64,000 nt of DNA. Origin: Leeia oryzae DSM 17879. GTDB lineage: Bacteria; Pseudomonadota; Gammaproteobacteria; Burkholderiales; Leeiaceae. The stretch covers positions 749,982 through 813,981 of the forward strand of contig NZ_AQXU01000025.1 of NCBI RefSeq assembly GCF_000376945.1, written 5' to 3'. Position numbers and translations under genes: made by a program. Shown here in pieces: positions 42,683 to 51,526 of this stretch. The notes under the pieces are model-generated. The model did not search any database. It was not told the DNA's origin and worked only from the letters and a program-made list of their open reading frames with translations. The number at the start of each line of letters is the position of its first letter. The first letter of the stretch is position 1.

Positions 42683-44707
42683 ATGCCGAATAGCACGCAC
42701 CCTGGGTTCCTCATTTTTCTGTGTTATGCCTCGGCAGGCATTTCCATGGCCGGCGCATTGCAAGCGGTGATTCTGGGGAAAATGATCCGGCAGCACCGTC
42801 AGCCCTATGGAATCTATTTCCTGCTGTGCCTGGCGACCATGGCCCTGCAGATTTGCATTGCCAATTTTCACAATTCAGACAACCTCCACGACATGCTGCT
42901 GTGGCAAAGTGGCCAAAATACGGCTGCCTTTGTTGCCATTGTGCTGGTCTTTTCCTTTACGGCGGTGTACTCGCGACAACGATACGCCAAAGAACTGGTC
43001 ATTGCGCTGGGCAGTATCTTCTCGGTGTTCATCCTGATCAACTTTCTCATGCCATATGGCATCCGCTTCGCCAGTCAGCCCGACATCACCCCGATGCATT
43101 TTCCGTGGGGGGAGCAGTTAAACCAGCTTCGCGGCACCTCCTCCAGAATCAGCAATATCGTCAGGCTGGCCTACGTGGTGGTATATGCCTGGGGTTTTTA
43201 CTGCACCCACCAGCTGCTCAAAAATGGACAAAGGCTGACGGCCGCCTTGTTTGGTTGCGGCTACCTGATACTGCTGACAGCGGTTTTTCTGTCTGGCCTG
43301 CTTGAAACGAACCGGGTTGATTTTATCTACGTGGGTGGCTATGGCATTCTGGCATTCAATATCCTGATGTCGGTGATGGTCAGCCGGGATTTCTATGAAG
43401 CCCTGAACCACATGGAATACATGCTAAAGCATGACCTGCTGACCGGCCTGCCCAACCGTACCGCGACCATGAACGAGCTGGACCGGGTCAATGCCGCCAG
43501 TCTGGTGGACACACCTTATGAATATCTGCTGTTACTGAATGTAGACCGGTTTGATGTGATTAATGACACGCTGGGCCATGCCACCGGTAACGAACTGCTA
43601 AAGCAGATTGCGGCCCGGCTGACCGAGGTAATCCAATCCGGGGACTTTGCTGCGCGCCTGGGTGGCGATGAATTTGTGATACTGAAGAATGATATCGAAT
43701 TGCCCTTCGGCATTCTGTCTTATACCGAAAGCCTGCAAAGCTTTCTCAGCAAGCCCTATGAAGTCCAGGGGCACCCGGTCAATGTGACGTTCAGCATCGG
43801 TATCGCCCGTCATTCGCAGGAGCGGTCGGTTGATCTGCTGACGGCAGCCGATCTGGCCATCCGTGAGGCCAAGAAATCCAGCCATAGCCGGATCGAGCTC
43901 TATCATGATGATTTTCATGAGGCCATTAACGAACGACTGAGGATTGGCAACAAGTTGCGGCACGCCTTGCTGGCGGGCGAGTTTGAACTGTATTTCCAGC
44001 CCCAGGTGAATGCGGTTACTCGCCAGATTGACTGCTTTGAAGCACTGATCCGCTGGAACAGTCCCGACGATGGCCTGATTGCGCCGAACCGCTTTATTCC
44101 GGTGGCCGAGGAAATGAACCTGATCATTCCGATTGGCAAGTGGGTCATTGAGGAAGCATGCAGAAAACTGGTGGAGTTTCATGAGGCAGGATTTCCGGAA
44201 ATACGGATGGCGATCAACATGGCCGTCCAGCAGCTGATGCAGGAACACTTCACCACCGAGGTCGCCCAGGTCATCGAGAAATATCGTCTGACACCCGGGC
44301 AGATCGAACTGGAGATCACCGAATCTGCCGTGATGTCGGAACCGGAAAAATGCATTCGTCAGCTTGGGTTGCTGAAAGAGATTGGCATCAAGCTGGCGGT
44401 GGATGATTTTGGTACCGGTTATTCGTCTTTGGGGTACGTGAACCAGCTACCGGTAGACGTGATCAAGATTGACCGTACCTTCGTCAAGGACCTGACGGAA
44501 GGCAACCAGAGCAATGTGATTTGCGTGACGACCATCCACATGGCCAAAAGCCTGGGGCTACAAACAGTGGCAGAAGGGGTGGAGACCGAATTGCAGGCCG
44601 AGATTCTGGGCAAAATGGGTTGTGACATCCTGCAAGGTTATTACTTCTCCAGACCGCTGCCTGCGGCTCAGGCCTTGCAATTGCTGACCCTGTACGCCAA
44701 CAAGTAA
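42683..44707 (+). CDS. Membrane-bound GGDEF-EAL protein
   Basis: A 674-residue cyclic di-GMP enzyme. About seven membrane helices occupy residues 8-235 and probably sense a signal. The GGDEF domain (about 245-410) has an intact GGDEF at 327-331, but the usual inhibitory RxxD site is QSGD (318-321), so product feedback may be lost. The EAL domain (about 420-670) has EAL at 453-455, DDFGTGYSS and the ENVET-type end VAEGVETE, all consistent with phosphodiesterase activity. Which activity dominates cannot be read from sequence. Single gene, ending before a strong terminator at 44826. Confidence 0.95.
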   Translation: MPNSTHPGFLIFLCYASAGISMAGALQAVILGKMIRQHRQPYGIYFLLCLATMALQICIANFHNSDNLHDMLLWQSGQNTAAFVAIVLVFSFTAVYSRQRYAKELVIALGSIFSVFILINFLMPYGIRFASQPDITPMHFPWGEQLNQLRGTSSRISNIVRLAYVVVYAWGFYCTHQLLKNGQRLTAALFGCGYLILLTAVFLSGLLETNRVDFIYVGGYGILAFNILMSVMVSRDFYEALNHMEYMLKHDLLTGLPNRTATMNELDRVNAASLVDTPYEYLLLLNVDRFDVINDTLGHATGNELLKQIAARLTEVIQSGDFAARLGGDEFVILKNDIELPFGILSYTESLQSFLSKPYEVQGHPVNVTFSIGIARHSQERSVDLLTAADLAIREAKKSSHSRIELYHDDFHEAINERLRIGNKLRHALLAGEFELYFQPQVNAVTRQIDCFEALIRWNSPDDGLIAPNRFIPVAEEMNLIIPIGKWVIEEACRKLVEFHEAGFPEIRMAINMAVQQLMQEHFTTEVAQVIEKYRLTPGQIELEITESAVMSEPEKCIRQLGLLKEIGIKLAVDDFGTGYSSLGYVNQLPVDVIKIDRTFVKDLTEGNQSNVICVTTIHMAKSLGLQTVAEGVETELQAEILGKMGCDILQGYYFSRPLPAAQALQLLTLYANK

Positions 44708-44825
44708 ACATGTAAAGAACGTCGTTAGCAGACGATACGGCGAGCGTCTGCACATACTCCGGGCGGCCTAGGACCTGCCGCATCCTGCCTTGCAGCAGAC
44801 ACAGAATGAAACCATAACTCCAGAC

Positions 44826-44861
44826 AAAAGCCCCGATCATGCGGACATGATCGGGGCTTTT
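44826..44861. terminator. Bidirectional terminator between GGDEF-EAL gene and APC permease
   Basis: A 16-bp perfect stem, AAAAGCCCCGATCATG with CATGATCGGGGCTTTT, around the loop CGGA. A-run before and T-run after make it work on both strands; the two genes converge on it. Confidence 0.93.
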
Positions 44862-44907
44862 GTACGTGCATCCCCGGTGTCAGAGACCCGGGGGCAGGCA
44901 TGACATG

Positions 44908-46458
44908 TTATGCGTCAGCCTCTGCATCTTCGAATGAATCTTCGATTTTGTGGATGCGGTCCTGGCGTTTCTGGATACGGTCACCCAGTGGAGGTCCCTG
45001 GAAGCGGTTACGCTCGCCCAGTACCCACCAGAACACCAGCATCACGGCGGCCAGACCCAGTGTCAGGTACAACACTTTGTCGTTTGGCGGCTGGACACCG
45101 ACGTACACCAGCAGGGAACCGCCGATGGTAGCCAGCACGGCAATCGGCTTGGACCAGGTACCCAGGTCGAACGGGCCTTTTTTGGTCCAGGTTTTGCCTT
45201 CGGCAAAAATGCCGGCTGCAACAGGCATGACGTAAGAGATGTACAGGAACACGGCACAACCGGTAGACAGCACCACAAACGCATCGCCGTACAGGGTGGC
45301 CAGGAAAGACAGGGTCGCACACACCCAGATGGACAAGCCTGGGGTACGATGTGTGTGATTAACCTGCTTTAGCTGGTGCGAGAACGGCAAGCCGCCATCA
45401 CGGGCAAACGCATACATCATGCGTGAGGTAGAGGTCATGCCGGCCAGCGCGCACAGGTAGTTGGACACAAAAATGCCAATGCCCAGTGCAACTTTCAGGC
45501 CATGTGGCAGCGGATTCAACAGTGCATCAAAGAAGCCCATGCCTTGTTTCACGCCTTCTTTCAGGTCTGGCATCACCAGAACGAAAGTGGCGATCATGAC
45601 ATAACCGAACACGGCAGAGTAGAACACGGCGCGCATGATGCCTTTAGGCACGTTTTCAGTGGCGTTGTGGGTTTCTTCCGAGGTGTGGGCTGACGCATCA
45701 AAACCGGTGATGGTGTATACGGTCAGCAACAGGCCAGACATGAACACCATGATCATGCTGTCGGATTTTGGCCACCAGCTGCCTTCTGCGCCGGTAAAGT
45801 TGGTGAAGGTCACCAGGCGGGAGAAGTCAAACTTGGTGGGTGAGTAGATCCACAGGCTCACGGTCAGAACGGTTGCCACCACGAAGATCAGGTAACCGGA
45901 AATGTCGGTCAGCTTGCTGGTGAGCTTGATCCCCATATGGTTCAGGTAAGCCTGGCTAATGGTCAGTGCTGCAATGAACAGCGTCTGGTGGGTCCAGGTC
46001 AGTGAGGCCGGATCAATGCCCAGCAGCGGGGCGATCAGGGTTTTGAAGAACGGATCGTACACCCCGAAGTTGACCGAGGCGATCACGAAGATCAGGCCCA
46101 GCAGGTTAAACCAGGCCGTTGCCCAGCCAAACCCTTTACCGCCCAGGATGGAACCCCAGTGATACAAGCCGCCAGCCGTTGGGTAGCTGGATGCGATTTG
46201 TGACATGGCCGCCGCCACTACCAGCGCGAACAACGCGCCAATTGGCCAACCAATGCCGATGGAAGCACCGCCGCCGGCGCTCAGGCCGCCTGCAAATGCC
46301 GTAATACCGCCTGCAAGAATACAAATAATCGAGAATGAAATCGCAAAGTTGGAGAAACCACTCATGCGTCTTGCCAGCTCCTGGGCGTAGCCCATGCTGT
46401 GCAAGAGTTTTTCATCGTCATCTGGTACATGCGTACCGGTGTGCTGATCTTGACTCAT
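44908..46458 (-). CDS. APC family amino acid/amine permease
   Basis: A 516-residue transporter with twelve membrane segments. The start GFSNFAISFSIICILAGGITAFAGGL and the following WPIGALFALVVAAAMSQIASSYPTAGGLYHWGS are typical of the APC amino-acid/choline/GABA group (permeases for GABA, ethanolamine and similar amines). It is transcribed in the same direction as the kinase and FAD-enzyme genes, 191 bp downstream of them, and ends at the bidirectional terminator. By context it should import the amine or amino alcohol used by the glutamine-synthetase-like pathway; the substrate is inferred, not shown. Confidence 0.92.
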   Translation of the reverse strand: MSQDQHTGTHVPDDDEKLLHSMGYAQELARRMSGFSNFAISFSIICILAGGITAFAGGLSAGGGASIGIGWPIGALFALVVAAAMSQIASSYPTAGGLYHWGSILGGKGFGWATAWFNLLGLIFVIASVNFGVYDPFFKTLIAPLLGIDPASLTWTHQTLFIAALTISQAYLNHMGIKLTSKLTDISGYLIFVVATVLTVSLWIYSPTKFDFSRLVTFTNFTGAEGSWWPKSDSMIMVFMSGLLLTVYTITGFDASAHTSEETHNATENVPKGIMRAVFYSAVFGYVMIATFVLVMPDLKEGVKQGMGFFDALLNPLPHGLKVALGIGIFVSNYLCALAGMTSTSRMMYAFARDGGLPFSHQLKQVNHTHRTPGLSIWVCATLSFLATLYGDAFVVLSTGCAVFLYISYVMPVAAGIFAEGKTWTKKGPFDLGTWSKPIAVLATIGGSLLVYVGVQPPNDKVLYLTLGLAAVMLVFWWVLGERNRFQGPPLGDRIQKRQDRIHKIEDSFEDAEADA

Positions 46459-46649
46459 CTCTACCCTCTTTATCTTGAATTAATACATCATGGATCGTTA
46501 CGGCTAAAAGTGACGTCTGGCGAGGAAAGCCAGCGTCGGATACGCGTTTACCCGTGCTGCAAGTGCTCATGAAACCACGGCCTTATTTATGCGGGGTGAA
46601 CAGGTATTAAGCGGTAAACCAAGCCTCCTTTCATGCGTGTGATACTCCC

Positions 46650-48098
46650 CTAGTTGGAAAACCATCCCCGGCACTGGTCCAGGGCTTTTGTAAACAGGTG
46701 CCGATTTACCCCTGCCGCGCCCGGCTGGTACACCGTGGGTGCCTGCAGGGCCATGGATAGCGGCTGACCAGTGAACGCCAGCATGCCAAGCTGCGCAGTA
46801 CCCAGACTGGTGAGGTCACCACTTTGTTGTACCGCCACCGGCCGTTGCAACACATCGGCAAAAAACTGGCAGAAATACGGGTTACGGGTAATGCCGCCAT
46901 CCACCGACAGCATGCCGCTCGCCGGACTGGCGGCAGTCAGCGTATCGACGATTTCTGCCGCCCTGAGCGCAATGCCTTCTACCACTGCGCGGCACAAGGC
47001 CTCGCGGGTAGTACCTTGGCGCAACCCGATCCACTGGCCGGCAGCCTGGCGGTCCCAGTGCGGGCAGGCCAAGCCTGCCAGGGCGGGAACAAAAACCAGC
47101 CCGGTTTCCAGTGCGGTCGGGCCTTCATAACGGGATAACTCGTCGTAATCGGAAAACAGCCCCAGCGACTTCAGCCACTCGATGGCCGCGCCTGCGGTGT
47201 ACATGCCGCCGTCAATGGCATACTGGGTATGCGGGTTGCCCGCTGCATCGGTCAGGGTCCAGGCCAGTGTGGGCAACAGGCCGTCGCCAGCATGCAGATG
47301 CGGTTGGGTGCCGGTGATTGCCAGGGCAAAGGCGCCGGTGCCAAACGTGATTTTCAGGTCACCGGCGTGGCGGCAGCCATGGCCATACAGGGCTGCCTGC
47401 TGGTCAACTACGTCTACCACCAGCGGTGCACCATCGGACTCGCAACCGATATGCAAAGTGCCAAAGCCATGGGTGGTCGGCACGATATTGGGCAGCGTAC
47501 TGAAAGGTACGCCAAAGCGTTCGCAGAGCAGTTCGTCCCAGTCAGCCGAGCGTAGATTGGCCAGGCTGGTGCGCGAAGCGCTGCTGGTATCGGTCAGGTA
47601 CTGGCCGGTAAGGCGTGAGACAAAAAATGCGTCGCTGGTAGACAGGCGCAGACGTCCTTCTGCGTAGGCTTTGGCTGCAGCGGGCACCTCCTGCAGCAGC
47701 CAGCGCAGTTTGCTGGCCGAAAAATACGCATCCAGCGGCAAACCGGCCCGTTGCAGCGTGTCTTGTTCCAGCCCTTGCAGGCGTTGCGCATCCAGCCAGG
47801 GCTGGGTTCGCTGGTCTTGCCAGACGATGGCGTTATAGAGGGGCAGGCCGGTAATGGCGTCTGACGCCACCACGGTTTCCCCCTGATGGGCAATGGCCAG
47901 GGCATCAAACTTGCCGGCCTTGCGGATCAGCGTGATCATGTTGCCCAGCAGTGCTTCGGCATCCTGCTCGACCCAGCCATCGTGCGGGTGAAAGGTCTCG
48001 TGAGCCAGCCGGCCGACCTCGGTAAACTGTCCCTGGTCGTCCAGCAGATAAGCTTTGGTAAGGGTGGTGCCTTGGTCAATGGCGAGAATGGTCGTCAT
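46650..48098 (-). CDS. FGGY-family kinase, glycerol-kinase-like
   Basis: A 482-residue sugar/polyol kinase of the FGGY family. The N-terminal phosphate loop AIDQGTTLTKAYLLD, then HDGWVEQDAEALL, NAIVWQDQRT and GLPLDAYFSASKLRWLL are close to glycerol kinase. The ATP-side motifs FGTGAFALAITG and LSVDGGITRNPYFCQFFADVLQRPV are intact. It would phosphorylate glycerol or a similar polyol. It follows the FAD oxidoreductase gene by 3 bp, giving with the GlpA-like gene a kinase plus dehydrogenase set. The sequence differs from housekeeping GlpK enough that the substrate could be a glycerol analogue. Confidence 0.9.
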   Translation of the reverse strand: MTTILAIDQGTTLTKAYLLDDQGQFTEVGRLAHETFHPHDGWVEQDAEALLGNMITLIRKAGKFDALAIAHQGETVVASDAITGLPLYNAIVWQDQRTQPWLDAQRLQGLEQDTLQRAGLPLDAYFSASKLRWLLQEVPAAAKAYAEGRLRLSTSDAFFVSRLTGQYLTDTSSASRTSLANLRSADWDELLCERFGVPFSTLPNIVPTTHGFGTLHIGCESDGAPLVVDVVDQQAALYGHGCRHAGDLKITFGTGAFALAITGTQPHLHAGDGLLPTLAWTLTDAAGNPHTQYAIDGGMYTAGAAIEWLKSLGLFSDYDELSRYEGPTALETGLVFVPALAGLACPHWDRQAAGQWIGLRQGTTREALCRAVVEGIALRAAEIVDTLTAASPASGMLSVDGGITRNPYFCQFFADVLQRPVAVQQSGDLTSLGTAQLGMLAFTGQPLSMALQAPTVYQPGAAGVNRHLFTKALDQCRGWFSN

Positions 48099-48101
48099 GG
48101 C

Positions 48102-49313
48102 TTAAGGCTCCATCCGCAGTTCGAGTTGCCGGGCACCTTGCCAGTCGCCCGCCGGCCAGTGCAGCTGGACCCGCCGGCACGGCCGGGCCGATAACCGTTG
48201 CCGGCCGAGGGTGACGCCGTCGGCCAGCCAGCGCAGGGTGCCTTCCGTCCGTTGTGATACCCGGGCACGCAGCAGCAGCTTGTGATGAAGCGGTTTTTGC
48301 GCGTACAGACGTTGCGGATACAGATACGCCAGCGGGGCGCTGACCGTCACGGGAATAGCGGCATCTGCCGCGGGCAACACACCGTCGCGGGCTTGCAACA
48401 TGGCGCGGGCAGCGGCCACGCCTTCGGCAGCGGCTACCCCGCTATGCTCCACCGGACGCAAGACATTGCCGGCCGCAAAATAGCTGGGATCGCTACAACG
48501 CCAGAAACTGTCGATGGCGGGGCCGCCGGTACCCGCATCCAGTTGCAGGTGGCTTTGCCGGACCAGACTAGCTTCCGGCACAAACTGCCCGCTCAGGATC
48601 ACGCCATCGCATGGCAGAAAAATTTCTTCACCATGTTGTAACAGGGTGACGCCTTCCACGCGTTCCTCGCCATGAATGGACTGCAAGCGGGTCTGGGTGT
48701 GCACCGGCACACCAAATACCGTATCACTGATCAGCGCCGCGGGGCCAGGGGCCAGGACTTCATCGCCGGCTTCCACCAGCGCCAGCGGACGCACCCCCAG
48801 GTGCCGCAGGGTCAGCAGGCTGGAAAAAGCCACCCATTCGCTACCGACAACCACCGGATGCTGGAAGGGACGCTGCCCGGTTTCATAGGCATACCGCTGC
48901 AGGCTGCCGGTATTCATGACCCCGAAAGGCCGGGTCCCGCTAACCATGCGGGCACTGCGCGGGGTTTCCCGGGTGCCGGTGGTGAGCAACACCTGGCTAG
49001 CCTGCAATGCATGTACCCCCTCGGCATCCCGAATGCTCAGTTCGCCCCCGGGTTTGAGGGCCAGCACAGACGTGCCGCAGCGTATGGTGCCGGGTGCCAG
49101 CCTTTCCCTGAGCTGGCGGGCATACTCGGGGCCGCGCCAGACACGGTGAAAATCGAAGACGCCAAATCCGACATGACCGCAGTGGCGGGGCAAGCCACCG
49201 GCTTCTGCTTCGCGTTCCAGAACAATGACGTTCTTGAGCCCTTGCTGCTGCAGGGTCCAGGCCGCGCTCAGGCCTGCCGGTCCTGCGCCGATAATGACGA
49301 CAGGGCCGGTCAT
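48102..49313 (-). CDS. FAD/NAD(P)-dependent oxidoreductase
   Basis: A 403-residue flavoprotein from the ATG at 49313, which overlaps the stop of the GlpA-like gene (ATGA). It begins with a dinucleotide fold, VVIIGAGPAGLSAAWTLQQQG, and VIVLEREAEAGGLPRHCGH. A second nucleotide-binding region and the late FAD motif AAGNVLRPVEHSGVAAAEG are visible. The pattern is that of the pyridine-nucleotide-disulphide reductase-like subunit that accompanies GlpA-type dehydrogenases in some bacteria, passing electrons between the flavin enzyme and NAD(P). The C-terminal 90 residues are not recognised. Confidence 0.87.
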   Translation of the reverse strand: MTGPVVIIGAGPAGLSAAWTLQQQGLKNVIVLEREAEAGGLPRHCGHVGFGVFDFHRVWRGPEYARQLRERLAPGTIRCGTSVLALKPGGELSIRDAEGVHALQASQVLLTTGTRETPRSARMVSGTRPFGVMNTGSLQRYAYETGQRPFQHPVVVGSEWVAFSSLLTLRHLGVRPLALVEAGDEVLAPGPAALISDTVFGVPVHTQTRLQSIHGEERVEGVTLLQHGEEIFLPCDGVILSGQFVPEASLVRQSHLQLDAGTGGPAIDSFWRCSDPSYFAAGNVLRPVEHSGVAAAEGVAAARAMLQARDGVLPAADAAIPVTVSAPLAYLYPQRLYAQKPLHHKLLLRARVSQRTEGTLRWLADGVTLGRQRLSARPCRRVQLHWPAGDWQGARQLELRMEP

Positions 49314-50731
49314 GCATTGCCTCCCGGCATAGCATCGATGCCATCCACCCGAAGCCCGGCCTGCGTGGCCATCTCGACCACATTGGCCTGACAATAAAAT
49401 CCCTGGCAACGCCCCATGCCGGCCCGGGTACGACGTTTGAGCCCACCCAGATCACCGGCTGGCAACGGCCCTTCCAGCGCGGCTTCAATCTCGCGCCGGG
49501 TCACCGACTCGCAATGGCACACCAGTGGTCCGCTCCCTTTGCACTGGAAATCACGCGGGTGGTAGTCACTCAGCACCGGCATGTGCGGCCAGTGTGTCGG
49601 GCGCGTCTCGCCGGTGGCCTGGAAATGCTGGTTCACCAGCCCCAAGACATGCTGGCCAATCCCCAACGATGCCGTCAGGCCGGTAGAACGGATGCCGCCC
49701 ACGGTAATCCAGTGTTCCGTGGGTAACGCTTCAATCTGGTAATCCTTGAACTGGCTGGCGGGGCGCAAGCCGGCATAGGTAGCGGTAACAGGCTCTTGCG
49801 CCAGCGCCGGCAGCATGCGCACGCCCGCCTGATGCAAGGATTGCAAGGCTGCTTCGTCGATGGCCGCCGTCGTCCGGTCTTGCTGGTCTTCGGCCGTGGG
49901 GCCTACCAGCAGGTTGCCGAAGATGGTACGGGTAATCACCACCCCTTTGGTACGGTCGTTCGGCACGGGCAGCAAAATATGACTGGCCAGGCGCGAGGCG
50001 GTTTTGTCATAGACCACAAACTGGCCTTTGCGCGGGGTAATGGCAAACGGACTGGGCCGGCAGATGGCCTCGACCAGATCACCGTAATTGCCGGCGCAAT
50101 TCACCACCAGCCGGGTTCTGACCATCCCTTGCGAGGTTTGCAAGTGCCAGTGGCCGTCTACCCGTTCGCCGGATAACACCTCGGCGCGGCGCATCACCTC
50201 TGCACCGTGGGCGATGGCTTGCAGCGTATAGGCCAGCGGCGCTGACCATGGATCAATCAGGTATTCGCCCGGCACATGCAGGGCCGCCTTGGCATGCGCG
50301 GCCAGATGCGGCTCCTGCGCGTGCAGTTGCTCAAGCGGAACAGGCGCGACATCGGTGACACGGTTCTGGTGGGCTTTGTGGAGGATATCCGGGAGTTTCT
50401 GTGCTTCTTCGTCTGACCAGGCAATCAGCAGGGCGCCGGTCTTTAGCAGCGGCAGGTTCAGGGCTTCATGGATCTGCAGGTATTCCTGATAGCCCGCCTG
50501 CATGCACTGCCATTCCAGGCTGCCCACCGGCGCATCGAAGGCCGTATGAAGGATGGCACTATTGCCCTTGGACGCACCAGAGAGAATGTCTCCGCCTTTT
50601 TCCAGCAGGCAGGCAGACAGGCCGGCACAGGCCAGTGCACGCAACACCGCACAGCCGACCACGCCGCCACCGATCACCGTGACGTCATAGGCTTCTTTTG
50701 TACGTTGAGCATTCTGACTGTGAGCCTGCAT
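49310..50731 (-). CDS. GlpA-like FAD dehydrogenase with C-terminal 2Fe-2S domain
   Basis: A 473-residue flavoenzyme of the DAO/GlpA family: N-terminal FAD motif DVTVIGGGVVGCAVLRALACAG, then the substrate region with KGNSAILHTAFDA and YAGLRPASQFKDY, as in glycerol-3-phosphate dehydrogenases of the anaerobic type. The C-terminus is a BFD-like domain with four cysteines for a 2Fe-2S cluster (VCHCESVTRREI ... GMGRCQGFYC). It probably oxidises glycerol 3-phosphate or a relative, giving electrons to the partner flavoprotein encoded next. It is the first gene of the minus operon; a LysR-type box lies 98 bp upstream. Confidence 0.9.
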   Translation of the reverse strand: MQAHSQNAQRTKEAYDVTVIGGGVVGCAVLRALACAGLSACLLEKGGDILSGASKGNSAILHTAFDAPVGSLEWQCMQAGYQEYLQIHEALNLPLLKTGALLIAWSDEEAQKLPDILHKAHQNRVTDVAPVPLEQLHAQEPHLAAHAKAALHVPGEYLIDPWSAPLAYTLQAIAHGAEVMRRAEVLSGERVDGHWHLQTSQGMVRTRLVVNCAGNYGDLVEAICRPSPFAITPRKGQFVVYDKTASRLASHILLPVPNDRTKGVVITRTIFGNLLVGPTAEDQQDRTTAAIDEAALQSLHQAGVRMLPALAQEPVTATYAGLRPASQFKDYQIEALPTEHWITVGGIRSTGLTASLGIGQHVLGLVNQHFQATGETRPTHWPHMPVLSDYHPRDFQCKGSGPLVCHCESVTRREIEAALEGPLPAGDLGGLKRRTRAGMGRCQGFYCQANVVEMATQAGLRVDGIDAMPGGNA

Positions 50732-50828
50732 TACCGACTATCTCCCCTGATAGCAAGTACGACTTGTGAGCGCAGTTTGCGTTTAAAGCAAATGGCCGAC
50801 AACAATCATCATTTGTACTAATGTTGAT

Positions 50829-50853
50829 TCATTAGGCATAACGATTTTAATTG
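50829..50853 (-). promoter_or_regulatory. LysR-type box proximal to the GlpA-like operon
   Basis: The core is ATTAG-N11-TTAAT, one base off a perfect dyad of T-N11-A form. Over 25 bases it matches the site at 51327 in 22 positions. It lies about 100 bp upstream of the GlpA-like gene, a usual distance for LysR recognition sites. The likely binder is the regulator encoded at 57348. Confidence 0.65.
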
Positions 50854-51326
50854 TCTGACGGTCCATATTTGTCGCAGCACACCATACAAAAGCACCGCTG
50901 ACAAATGACGCTAGTGTAGTGACACAGGGGCATATTCAACCAGCTTGTATTTTGAATAGCTGAATTCGGTAAAACCGATAACGATCTAAATACCGCGAAT
51001 TGGCTATTTCCCGGTTAGCGTTGGCAAACAAAAATACAGGCGTGGACGTCCGAATATCCATTCAGAAAGCGGGCGATGCCAATGCCAGTTTTCTGTTGAA
51101 ATACCTGTCAAAAAATCCATGATTAACATGGACTTGCAAATACAAGCCTGTTGCAAATGCATAAAAACCTGGAATTTCCGGGCAGGCTATACAGCCTGAA
51201 TACCATCTGAATTAAGCACCCCAAAAGCGCAGCTTCGCATGTCACCAAAATTTGGCCACTTTATCGCGGATCTTTAGCAGCGTTTCAAGAGACAGAAACC
51301 GATTCATCACAATCCGTAATGATCCG

Positions 51327-51351
51327 TCATTAGCCATAACGATACTAATTG
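51327..51351 (+). promoter_or_regulatory. LysR-type box proximal to the glutamine-synthetase-like operon
   Basis: A perfect inverted repeat, ATTAG-N11-CTAAT, within a 25-base segment that recurs (22 of 25 identical) at 50829. It lies 176 bp before the GS-like start codon. A partial third copy (ATAACGAT followed by CTAA) occurs near 50977-50989. Together these suggest that one LysR regulator controls both divergent operons. The remainder of the 50732-51526 region holds no gene that I can see. Confidence 0.68.
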
Positions 51352-51526
51352 CACAGCGAATCCGACTTGATCACTATTAGCAACGAACCCATTCCGTCCA
51401 TAGTGTCGTATTACCGGTTTGATTCAACACAGCACGAATTTTGGTAGGCAAACACCGGCAAAAAGCCGGGTCGCCCTGAATGCATAGATAGCCCAGAAAT
51501 TAGGCGTTGATCGGAGAGAGAGAACC

